Shown here piece by piece: positions 52,041 through 61,988 of a stretch of 64,000 bases of DNA. Both the position numbers and the translations under genes were made by a program. Under the pieces are notes generated by a model. It searched no databases. It had not been told where the DNA came from and saw only the letters and a program-made list of their open reading frames with translations. The number at the start of each line of letters is the position of its first letter. Position 1 is the first letter of the stretch. Source of the stretch: Narthecium ossifragum (lineage: Eukaryota; Streptophyta; Magnoliopsida; Dioscoreales; Nartheciaceae); contig OY986966.1 of the NCBI GenBank assembly GCA_963920575.1, positions 14,463,297 to 14,527,296 of the forward strand, given 5' to 3'.

Positions 52041-53537
52041 AGAAGCAAGCATGAAGTCGAGCCAATGACAATAAACAAAGGCGCTGCTTGGGAGGCAACC
52101 CAAGGGGAGTTCGTTCCTTTCTCTTTTTATTTTCGCATTTTCATTTTAGTTATTTTTGCCTTTATTTGCATTCCACCTTGCATTGGGGACAATGTCAGTT
52201 TCAAGTGTGGGGGAGGAGGTCTAGGTTGCATTTGCCATGAGCGAGAACTAATTAAGCTTGACATATTCATAACATGATTGAATGAGTAATTTTGCGACTT
52301 GGAATTAATTAGTTGAGTTATTTTCCTTGAGATGGTAGTGACTAAATGAGTAGACAAAAACTGGTGAGATTTTGAGCCTTTAGACTGACACATTCATATC
52401 AGTCTCACTATTTTCTTTCATGAGAGATATTCTTTCATGGATTTGTTTCTCTAGAACTTGCTTTGATTCTATTTGAGGTCACATTGACAGATGTATACAT
52501 GAACATGATTAAGGCCATCTTTGTTATAAGCTACATAAGCCAAATAGCCTACCTTGCAATTAATTTTCCCTTTTGCTAAACCCCTTTGAGTTTTATTGAC
52601 TTCATTGTTAACCCACATTACAAGCCTTAAACCTGAAAAATATTTCCGTTACCCAAGCCATAAAACTAGTGGAGCATTGATCATCATTATGACATGTATG
52701 GGTGCAAAAGTTCAAGTGTGGGGGTGTTTGGATTTGTGGTATGGCTATGATTGGTGAAGTGGAGTATATTTTTCATACTTAATTCGTGAGTATGTTGTTT
52801 CTGGAAAAAAAAACAAAAGAAAAGAAAAAAAAAAAAAAGTGAAGGAGGAAATTGTTTCTCATGTTATAAAATGTGTTTTTGAATCCTCCTAATACTCCAA
52901 GAAAGGGGTATGTTTACGTATGATCTCTACAAAGGTGGAAGTTTTTGCAAAAGATTGTTCACTATTTCAGTTAAAAAGTATTCCTTTGAACAATCTCTTC
53001 GCCAAGGTCGTAATGTTATACGGTTTGAGTATGTTGAAGCCAAATTGAAGAAGTTGCTGAATGGATTGATTGGTTGTACATTTCTTATTGATGCATTTTT
53101 GCTCCATTAGTTCCATTGGCTTTTGAGCTACATTCCCAAATATTTCCCACCTTAATCCTGGACCCCATTACAACCTTTTAAAGTCCTTATGATTTGTGTT
53201 ATGCATGTGATTCTAGTGATGGAGAATGAGAAGATATGCAAGCTTATGGTAGATCATTTTCATTGGAATGAATTTGAGTGAAATACATACGCTTCAAACA
53301 CATGAGAGTTGAGTGTTAATTTCCGTGAGGGTTTACTTATTTAGTATGCTCCATAGTCAAATGGAAATGCTTACTGATTGATTTTTTTAGTTGTCTAAAA
53401 ATGTTTGTTCATGACGTGTTATGAGTTTTGTGAAGAGCTTGATTGTTCTTTGTTGATGGCGTTGCAACCTTGATATCTTGAGTAAAGTGAATTTTAATTT
53501 TACCCGAGGATGAACAAAAGCTAAGTGTGGGGGAATT
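52041..53537 (+). other. Element B 3' region: no gene; three AAGTGTGGGGG tracts
   Basis: About 1.5 kb separate integrase from the 3' LTR. Athila elements often keep an envelope-like frame here; I see none. Purine tracts AAGTGTGGGGG occur near 52203 and 52712 and directly at the LTR (53523). A poly-A-rich run is at 52805-52840. Confidence 0.7.
53521..53537 (+). other. Polypurine tract of element B
   Basis: CTAAGTGTGGGGGAATT directly precedes the 3' LTR start TGATGATG. It is the third of three similar tracts. Confidence 0.85.
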
Positions 53538-55059
53538 TGATGATGATGCATAATGATATATTTTTATCCCTTAATACATAGTCTCCTATGCTTATTTAGT
53601 TCCTAAATACACTCATTATTCTTATATTTTGATTTAGGATGCAATTGAAGTCCTTAAGTCGAAATGAAGCTGAAAAGAGTGCATGGATCAAATTTATAGA
53701 TTAATCTGTACCTGGTCATTAGGAACCAGATGATGTGCCATATATGGTTGGATAGCTTTTGAAGTCTAGTTTTTGGTGAATTTTACGGTTTGAGATTCCG
53801 AGTTTCCTAGAGGAAGTTACGACAATTTTAGTACCGATGGCGCAGTCTGGATGGCAGAATAGTAAATACGCTGGAACATCCGATCGATCCGACACCCAGA
53901 GTCCGATCGATCTGACTATGCAGAAACGTGACAGAACATATATTTTTTGGCTGAACTAAGTCCGATCGATCCCTCCATCCATTTTACTAAGTCCGATCGA
54001 TCGGACACCTAATGTCCGATCGACCGGACTCGGGAATAGCCAGAGACGGAGGATTTTTACGCAACCGATCGATCCGACACCCAAAGTCCGATCGATCGGA
54101 CTTTCCCAGTGAATAAATTCAACGGTATTGATCTAATCCGAGAATGGATACACTTAAGGCTATAAATAGGACTCTTTCTAGGGTTTGAGGGGGGATTCTT
54201 GGACACTTTTGGCTGCTCTTTCTCCTCCGTTATATTTTCCTAGGTTTTCTCTTATTTAATGAAATCTTTTGGAGGATTGTTCTCGATGGCCCTGCGTGGC
54301 TAAATCTTGATCCTTGGTCGAGGAGACTGAAACCTCGAAATCAATGAAACTGTGAGATCTAATTTATTTTTATTGTTCAGTTTATACATGAGTATTGAAT
54401 GTTCTTTTGAGATTAAATCTTTATGATTGTCTTGTCTAATTGCTAGGAGGCCCACTAGTTTATTATTCATGGTAATCTACTGCTAGGTTTGATATCAAAT
54501 CCGGAATTATTTGATCCCTCTAATCTGCGAAGCAACTAGGGTTTAATAATCTACTGCGTTTCAGAGATTGTTAGGTTTTAGGAAGAATATTCGACTAGAT
54601 TAAATGCAACCGCTTGTACTTGTGTTGTTTAGCTTCATCGATCTCCCTATTCTTAAGGCTGCTACTAGATTAAATCTACAGCGCTTGTCTTAGGTTGTTT
54701 AGTAGTTAGGGTTAATTGGATCGCTTGTTTCTAATTAACTAAGATTGAGGAGAGATTCGAATTGAATTCGGACGATGAATATTCATGGTATGAATTGATT
54801 GATACTTGCATCTATGATCAGTTGTTGGATTCCGATGGTGGATGTTGACTCAGACCAAGGTTTGTTCTCTTGAATTAATTCAATTCTTCGCTTTAGATTA
54901 TTTCTTTATTGTTTTTCCTCACGTTTAAAACCCCCCATCTTTGTTCACTAAGCATAAAACTAGGCTAAACACTCTTCGCTGGATCGACTCGTACTCGCAC
55001 TACTACATTTATCTTAAAGAGTATTGGTTTTATTTTTGAGTGCCTGCGACAGCACATCA
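53538..55059 (+). mobile_element. Element B 3' LTR (1522 bp)
   Basis: It begins TGATGATGATGCA after the polypurine tract and ends CAGCACATCA, followed by TSD CAGGT. It keeps the likely ancestral sequence where the 5' LTR is rearranged. Confidence 0.95.
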
Positions 55060-55424
55060 CAGGTCAGGAACGAATACTTTAGCTGTCTGAGCTGGAGGAA
55101 CTCAGGAATAATGCTTATGAGAGTTCCAGGATATTCAACGCAAGAACAAAGGCCTACCACGACAAGAGGATCATAAGGGAAACGTTTCAAGAAGGGCAGC
55201 AAGTTTACCTGTATGATGCTCGGCTGCACCTACGTCCTGGGAAGTTGCGATCACGATGGACCGGCCCCTTTAACGTTAACAAAATATTTGAGAATAGGGT
55301 TATGGAGATTGAAGACCCGAAGGATGGGAGGATGTTCAAAGTCAATGGACAGCGACTGAAGCCTATTCCAGAGAAGGCGGCCACTGATGAGCATCATGTT
55401 CCTCTCTTAGAACCTGTCTACTAG
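55060..55424 (+). pseudogene. Element C integrase C-terminal part
   Basis: After the second CAGGT the frame continues QERIL, then a TAG, then LSELEELRNNAYESSRIFNA, TKAYHDKRI, GQQVYLYDARLHLRPGKLRS and RWTGPFNV, ending at a TAG at 55422. It is the GPF/Y-like C-terminal domain of an Athila-like integrase, homologous to 51700-52040 of element B. Confidence 0.85.
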
Positions 55425-56687
55425 GGAAGGGTCTATGAGGGATGACCTTTCAACAATCTATCATTTCCCTTTTTTATTAAGTTAGGTTGTTTTAGTTATT
55501 TTGTTTTCGTTCTCATTTGCTTTTGTTTGTTATGTTATTTCTTTAGGATGATTGAACCACCTTCTGCCTTGCTTGAGAAATTCAACCACTATTCTGGAGT
55601 TGAGAAATTCGGCCACCATGAGGAGCCTTGAGCAAGATTTCAGCTATGTTGTCAGGTGCCCTGGCTCCTATTTAAGTTTATAATTCTTATCTATCCTATT
55701 TAAAAATTTAAACTTGCACCACGTTTTATTCTCTTGTCATACTTAGCACACATTGACGACAATGTGAATTTCAGGTTGGAGGGTGTAGGCATGCATGACC
55801 TTATACATGCTACTTTGTGGGTTTAATAGTGTTGAATTCAGCATGTTGTTAGAAATTATACATCAGCTGAAATTTTTATGCTTATTATACATGTTGCTTT
55901 CACATGGATTGCATATACATGGATTGCATGTGTCATAACCTGAACGTAGAACATCATGTGATTCACACACGAACACTTTATCTGCAGTGGTAATTATACT
56001 CACTAGAGGAATGAGCATGCTATTGTCAATCTAGACCATGATTTCGACTTTAGCTAGTGTTGAGAAAAAGAAACGTTTTCCTTAGGATCCGCTTGTCGTG
56101 GTAGGCCTTTGTTTGATCAAGCTGTGCCTAAACGACTATTAAGTGATCTACTGAGTAACCGGGTGTTCTTGCCTCAGGAAGCGGGGAGCTCGTGTAAAAA
56201 GGTAGAACCACTGATAACTAAAGGAAACTATTAAGTATTTTGCTAGGTAACCGGATCTCTACGCCTCAAGAAGCAGAGAGTGCTCGCGTAAAAAGGCAAA
56301 GTGTCTGATAGTTGAAAAAAGAGGAGAAAAAGAAAGAGCATGCTATACTTAAAGTGCGAGGGTTGGATTATTGGTCAGGAAGAGAGTAATATGCTTGGAC
56401 TAATGGTGGGTAGAAGTTGCCTCTGTATGTAACTTTTATTTGTCACGTCACATGTGTTCGTCTGGATGGTGATTAGCATGTTTGAAGTGTAGAAGTTAAT
56501 TTCATATATTTGTAGTATGTGCATGAGTATAAGAAGTTTTCATGATCTGTACTATACATAACACTGTTGACCTGTCAATGTAGAATTTTTATCATGCATG
56601 TCTACATCCTTATACCGTTGGCGTGCTTAATTATATTTTCATGCACTTTGAATTGCTAGAGACTAACAATAAGCTAGTTGGGGGGTG
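55425..56687 (+). other. Element C 3' region: no gene; tandem duplication and polypurine tract
   Basis: No open frame of note is seen. A block of roughly 100 bp with GTAACCGG, CTCAAGAAGC and GTAAAAAGG is present twice, at about 56131-56225 and 56228-56325. A weak purine tract is near 55770, and the main one, AGTTGGGGGGTG, ends at 56687 beside the LTR. Confidence 0.7.
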
Positions 56688-57031
56688 TGATTAGTGCTTG
56701 AAAGTGCACTCTGAACAATCTTATCACCATCTTAATTGCTATATTGTCACCCTTAATCAACCACTTTAGTATTATATTAATATGTTACTTCACATAGTTG
56801 CTTGGAAAATGCAGGAAATTGGAGCTAAAAGGAGCAAAGAAGCTGAAAAGATTACATGGGTCTAATTCAAATATTAACCTGTACCTGCTCAAGAAGAAGC
56901 AGATGATGTACCATGTGCCATTAGAAAGCTCTCGAGGTCTCGTTTCTGCAGAATTTTATGGTTCGTGATTTCGAGTTTCCTAGAGGAAGTTACGGCAATT
57001 TTAGTATCAATGTCGCAGTTTGAATAGCAAA

Positions 57032-57381
57032 GGCTAAATTTTCAATTAGTACCCTGTACTTTGGATCATATTTTTATTTGATCCTTATATTTCAAAAAGT
57101 TACAATACAGACCCTCAAATTTAAGAATCTCTCTTACGTGGTCCGCCACATCAGCTTCCGTCGAACGCCGTCAACCAGCTAACGACAAACTAGCACGCGT
57201 GGCCCATTTTTATCCACGTGGCCATTTTTAAATATATTTTAATAATTTACTTTCCTTGTCAGCACCTCTTCTCCCTCTTCTCTCTCTCTTCTCCCTTTCT
57301 CTCTTCCGACCAGCTCACCGTTGATGCCCAGCCCCGACGGCGATGGCGACGGCACCATCGATGCCCAGATCACGTCCTCAA
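57032..57381 (+). repeat. Left terminal inverted repeat of the Pack-MULE
   Basis: It is reverse-complementary to 58255-58627 with small differences. It includes ACGTGGTCCGCCACATCAGC and a TCTTCTCCC-rich stretch that differs in copy number between the two ends. Confidence 0.9.
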
Positions 57382-58092
57382 CAGCGGCGATGCGGCTCTT
57401 GAGCCGGTGCTCCGGCCGAACCGGAACAGGCGCTCGAAGGTCTCCACCGGAATCGTGTTGATCTCCTCCTCCTGATCTCGAGTGGGGCTAGGGTTACGAG
57501 CCCTCTCTTCCTGATCCCGAGTGACCGGGTTAGAACTAGGAGCCATCTCCTCCCACGCTCCCCGTTGCTCCAATCTCCAGCTTCTCCTATAGAGTTGGAT
57601 GTCGTCTGCGAACCGCCACGCCTCTGGGGCCCCGCCCCACGGCGGCGGCTCCCACATTCTCAGATCCGGGTACGAGCTGCTGCTCCTCATCCGCCGCAAC
57701 CCCGCCATCCTCTCCTCATCCATCACCCGATCTACCACTGGAGCCCGCTCCAGCTCCCGGCTCGACTGACCCAACCACTCCCCGGAGTCCACCCGGGCCG
57801 GCTGCTTGGCCACCGGCTACTCCGCGGTGTTGTTGCGGCCAAAGAGGCCGCACAAGATGGCGAATAGAACTAAAACCAAGTTGAGCGCATTCCAGCCGTT
57901 CCGAACCAGGCTCATCCGGACTCCTCGGGTGGACGACAACAAGAATGAGGACAAGAACAACAGCACAAAGAGGGAACCCAAAAGGACCACCAATACCAAT
58001 GGCCGGAATACGCTGCCGGGGTTACTAGCAGCCGCTCTCCTTGGGGTACTCCGAGCCCAAAGCGGCGTCGACAGCTCCCTCTCCCCGTCCAT
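57370..58092 (-). pseudogene. Captured gene fragment in the Pack-MULE (membrane segment plus unknown domain)
   Basis: The minus-strand frame runs from MDGERELSTPLWARS at 58092 to SRAASPLLRT near 57370, with one in-frame TAG at 57817-57819. A hydrophobic stretch of about 25 residues (including VFRPLVLVVLLGSLFVLLF) could be a membrane helix, and VLVLFAILCGLFGR follows. The second half is acidic and arginine-rich, with SSSSYPDLRMW and EEINTIPVETFERLFRF. The plan resembles small plant membrane proteins of unknown function; I cannot name the family. GC content and codon use differ from the AT-rich neighbours, as expected for a piece copied from a host gene. The right part of the frame overlaps the inner edge of the left TIR. 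Confidence 0.65.
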
Positions 58093-58254
58093 CCCTCCCT
58101 CTCTAGCTTTCCCTCTCTAAGTCTCTCTCTCTAAAACCCTTTCTTATTTTGAGAGAAGAGAGAAGAGTAGCGCCTGGGGCTTAAGTGGAGCTGGTGATGA
58201 AGCTGGAGAAGCTGTTGCCATTGCCAGAGCAGCTGGAGAAGGTGGGGGCGCAAT

Positions 58255-58627
58255 TGAGGACGTGATCTGGGCATCGACGGCGCTACCGCCGTCGCCGTCG
58301 GGGCTGGGCATCGACGGTGAGCTGGTCGGAAGAGAGAAACGGAGAAGAGAGAGGGAGAAGAGGGAGAAGAGAGAGAGAGAAGAGGGAGAAGAGATGCTGA
58401 CAAGGCAAGTAAATTAATAAAATATATTTTAAAATGGCCACGTGGATAAAAATGGGCCACGCGTGCTAGTTTGCCGTTAGCTGGTTGACGGCGTTCGACG
58501 AAAGCTGACGTGGCGGACCACATAAGAGAGATTCTTAAATTTGAGGGTCTGTATTGCAACTTTTTGAAATATAAGGATCAAATAAAAATATGATCCAAAG
58601 TACTTGGTACTAATTGAAAATTTAGCA
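58255..58627 (-). repeat. Right terminal inverted repeat of the Pack-MULE
   Basis: It mirrors 57032-57381 and is about 20 bp longer through an expanded GAGAAGAGGGA run at 58330-58395. Confidence 0.9.
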
Positions 58628-58671
58628 AATAGCAAAAGAGAAAATAATCAGAACAAATGATCGATCATCCC

Positions 58672-59691
58672 TTTGGAAAGAGGATCGATCTTCTTTTTCT
58701 CTGCATATTCTTCTTCTGTTCTGCCCTGCGCTGGTTGTAGTAAAAGTACTGTAACTTTCTCTAGGAAGCTCCAAATCACAAACCGTAAAATTCCTCAGAA
58801 TCTCGACTTCAAAAGCTTTCTAACCATATATGATACATCATTTGGTTCTTTATCAGCAGGTACCGATTAATCTTTAAAGTTGATACATATACTCTTTTCA
58901 GCTTCATTTCGACTTAAGGACTTCATTTGCATCCTAAATCAAAATATAAGAATAATGAGTGTATTTAGGTACCAAATAAGCACAGACGACTAAGTATTAA
59001 GGGATAAAAATATAACATTATGCACCATTATTCTTATATTTTGATTTAGGATGCAAATGAAGTCCTTAAGTCGAAATGGAGCTGAAAAGAGTATATGTAT
59101 CAACTTTAAAGATTAATCTGTACCTGCTAATGAAGAACCAGATGATGTGTCATATATGATTGGAAAGCTTTTGAACTCTAGATTCTGGCGAATTTTACGG
59201 TTAGTGATTTGGAGCTTCCTAGAGAAAGTTACAGTGCTTTTACTACAATCAGCGCAGGGCAGAACAGAAGAAGAATATGCAGAGAAAAAGAAGATCGATC
59301 CTCTTTCCAAAAGAGATGGGGGTTCGTGATTTGGAAAGAGGATCGATCTTCTTTTTCTCTGCATATTCTTCTTCTGTTCTGCCCTGCGCTGGTTGTAGTA
59401 AAAGCACTGTAACTTTCTCTAGGAAGCTCCAAATCATGAACTGTAAAATTCGCCAGAATCTAGACTTCAAGAGCGTTCCAACAATATATGACACATCATC
59501 TAGTTCTTCATCAACAGGTACCGATTAATCTTTAAAGTTGATACATATACTCTTTTCAACTCCATTTCGACTTAAGGACTTCATTTTCATCCTAAATCAA
59601 AATATAAGAATAATGAGTGTATTTAGGTACCAAATAAGCACAGGAGACTAAGTATTAAGTGATAAAAATATAACATTATGCATCATTATCA
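58672..59691. repeat. Palindromic insertion made of three U3 copies (B/C-like LTR)
   Basis: Three copies of the same roughly 330-370-bp U3 segment lie minus (58672-59030), plus (59028-59328) and minus (59325-59691). Each runs from at or near the LTR start (CATAATG words) to GATCGATCCTCTTTCC. No R/U5 is present. The block is flanked by ATCCC on both sides (58667-58671 and 59692-59696), as an LTR-element insertion would be. Adjacent copies could fold into hairpins of about 300 bp. It lands between the two members of a GATCGATC pair of the host LTR (58659 and 59704, 20 bp apart once the insertion is removed). Confidence 0.8.
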
Positions 59692-59703
59692 ATCCCCTAC
59701 AAT

Positions 59704-60040
59704 GATCGATCATTTAATGCGCTAGAGCTAACAGAGAGCATATTTTGAAAGGATCGATCATCTACCCATAGACGATTGATCCCTTATGACACTGGAGTGA
59801 TTTTGGGATAAAAAGATCGATCTTCTCCCTATAAATGATCGATCATTTATTTGACAGAGCGTTATACTACAAAGGATTGATCGTCTCCCTTATAATGACC
59901 GATCATTGTATGTAGCCAGAGATGACAGAGAGTCATGTTTCAAATGATCGTTCATGTCCTTTAAGATAACCGATCATCATCGGGGCGTGACACTTCTATG
60001 GGATGAAATGATCGATCATCTTCCTCTATGATGATCGATC
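59704..60040. repeat. TGATCGATCA-type pairs in C 3' LTR
   Basis: Pairs start at 59752/59774 (22), 59815/59838 (23), 59875/59897 (22), 59946/59968 (22) and 60010/60033 (23). The first pair, 58659/59704, is split by the palindromic insertion. Even decayed members (GATTGATC, GACCGATC) keep the spacing. Confidence 0.88.
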
Positions 60041-60104
60041 ATATACGGCGGCTGAGCAAAAATCAAGGGTGCAGATTTAATCCGAGTTGCACACTTTTGG
60101 AGGC

Positions 60105-60112
60105 TATAAATA
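60105..60112 (+). promoter_or_regulatory. TATA box of element C LTR
   Basis: TATAAATA in GGCTATAAATAGGC, 65 bp after the end of the last GATCGATC. This is almost the distance found in element B. Confidence 0.7.
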
Positions 60113-60930
60113 GGCAACTTAGGGCAACTCAAAGAGAGCTTTTTCTGGACGTTTCTGGAGGAGGAAGGAGACGAAATCTAAATCCATGGCCGAGTAATTA
60201 TCGGGCATGGCGGACAGATGACCTAGCGAGGATTAGGGTTTCTTCTTCATCATGGTTCATAGTTTTAATCTTTATTGTTAAACTCTTTTCTATGTATTGA
60301 ATCTTCAAGGATTATTTTCAAATTATAAATTTCTATGTGGATGAATGATATTATGAATCTAGTCAAGTTTTTTTCATGATCTTGTAATCCCATGGTTATA
60401 TCTATTGTTTACCTACTTTATCCCGTGAAATCTTTGCTATGCATTGCCGATTGTGAGAGTTGGTATTGTATATTCTTTGAGATATGGTAAGATAGGGTTA
60501 GGGCTTTGCCCCGATGAACTTTTGCCATACGTTGCCTGTAGTGACAGCCGGTATCGTATATTCTTAGGTTTTGGTAGGATGAAGTTGGAACTATAAAAAC
60601 GAAGAATCAATCGTAGGAAGAAACATTTATATATATTTTTAGGTTTATAGTTCCACATCTTCCGGTTAAAGTGATTGGGATGTGAATCCCTTAACTGAGT
60701 ATTGAATGAACCGCTGGTAGACGAAGAACCTAAATCCGAGTGAAGTGATTCCCGATGCCTAGCCTTATTAAAAATCCTTTGATCTAATTTAGTTAATTGT
60801 TAAGTTCTCGTTTGTTTTCAATTCATTGTTATTTGTATTTTGGATGTTTTTTGTTTGTATCTCTATGGGTTCGACCTCTTATGTTATGCTGCACTGCACC
60901 ACTGTATTGTGACACATTTGAGCGATATCA

Positions 60931-61988
60931 GCATGCCGTTCTAAAACTGGGTACGAAGATCAAGCCCCTCTCCATCGAAGAACTCTCTATCCCCTCTCTG
61001 AGTGCTCGTTAGCAGATCTGGAGCAAAATCATATTCTTCCTTCTCCGCAAATGGCATAGCCCTTTCTTGATGCTTTTGTCGCTTTGTCCATCAGAAAAAA
61101 TGGGCCAAATCTCTTCCTCTCACGCGAAACCGACATGATTGGCCGCGACATGCCAATGTGGGCCATGCCGGCAGCATCTTCACCTCATTCATCAGTGTAT
61201 GGAGGATAGGCAGTGCCCTCGAAATACCCAATACCGGATCTGATATCCTGGATCTGATTTGGCTTTACGCCTCGGGTCTTTTCCTCCCTCCCTCTCGCCG
61301 GCCGTAATCCAACATCCGATCTCTCAACGACCGTTCTAAAAATGGGTAAGAAGATCAAACTTAGTGATTTCTTTCGTATCCCTTTGTTAATGGAAATTTT
61401 GAATTCCGCAAAATTAGTTATGTTCTCACTTGACATGCTTCTATACTCACAGACAATACTAAGTGATGATGCAGGTTTTTCTCTACAACTGTTGTAGTCT
61501 AATTGTTCCTTGTGGGAAGTTCTTCTGTCAAACAGTTGGAATTTAAGGAGGTATGTTCAGCTCATCCTTTTTCCTTGAATATGAAGATTGATGTCATATG
61601 TGTCTAGTTTGGCAAGCTGTTCTTTTACATAAGATGATCTACTCATTCGCTATAGATTACTATTCCATAAGATCATGGGGACCATAATGCTAATGCATAT
61701 GTATAGCTTATGTTCTTTCTAGCAGTATGAATTCTGATTGGTTATGAATTGCTCAGAATTAATATTTCATCTCGGATTTCTTAGGCGGAGGCTTTCCTCC
61801 AATTTTCCAACCTACTTTCATTTTGTACTTTCTTTCTTTCGACATCCTTCATGTTGCATTTTTTATCATTACACATATTTCTAGTTAATATGTAATAGGT
61901 TCCACTAGAATTGATCTTCTTTTTTCCGCATCTACTAGTAGGCTGATATTTCCTCATTTGGTCATGACTTTTGGATTGGTATAGAAAT
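60931..61988. other. Unassigned sequence right of element C
   Basis: No gene or element boundary is clear. CCGTTCTAAAA-TGGGTA-GA words occur at 60936 and again at 61319, so a short sequence is repeated about 383 bp apart. The stretch may include upstream or intron sequence of the following Myb/SANT-like gene, or an old decayed element. Confidence 0.4.

Larger units (their letters stand above)
42748..55059 (+). mobile_element. Element B: full-length Athila-like Ty3/gypsy retrotransposon
   Basis: LTRs at 42748-44277 and 53538-55059 flank a PBS of tRNA-Asp type, gag, protease, RT, RNase H, integrase, a long 3' region and a polypurine tract. The TSD is CAGGT (42743-42747 and 55060-55064). It is inserted into integrase of element C. 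It contains solo LTR J. Gag with NTYNPGWRDHPN, the PBS and the AAGTGTGGGGG tract point to the Athila group. At least six stops, frame changes or deletions break the genes. Confidence 0.95.
57032..58627. mobile_element. Pack-MULE (Mutator-like element carrying a gene fragment)
   Basis: Terminal inverted repeats of about 350-370 bp (57032-57381 and 58255-58627) begin GGCTAAATTTTC on the left and TGCTAAATTTTC on the right. The flanks carry a perfect 9-bp TSD AATAGCAAA (57023-57031 and 58628-58636), as expected for the Mutator superfamily. There is no transposase. The interior is GC-rich and carries part of a foreign coding sequence, so it fits a Pack-MULE moved by a transposase in trans. It sits in the LTR of element C. 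Confidence 0.92.
56688..60930 (+). mobile_element. Element C 3' LTR with two nested insertions
   Basis: It begins TGATTAGTGCTTG after the polypurine tract (TGTGATTAG two bases earlier is possible) and ends GAGCGATATCA at 60930. Without the Pack-MULE and the palindromic insertion it is about 1.6 kb, close to the B LTR. It shares with B a U3 block around GAGTTTCCTAGAGGAAGTTA (56975-56994). The 5' LTR of C is not in the window, so the flank GCATG at 60931 cannot be matched. Confidence 0.82.

Noticed and set aside
52910..53110. Possible envelope-like gene of element B
   Set aside because: Only 66 codons with one weak hydrophobic end; no signal peptide or continuation, so no envelope-like gene is claimed.
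59113..59528. Mirror-image frames on both strands in the palindromic insertion
   Set aside because: They arise from the inverted U3 copies and read the same words on both strands; not genes.
60028..60300. 90-codon frame in the C LTR
   Set aside because: It lies across the TATA box and leader of the LTR; chance frame.
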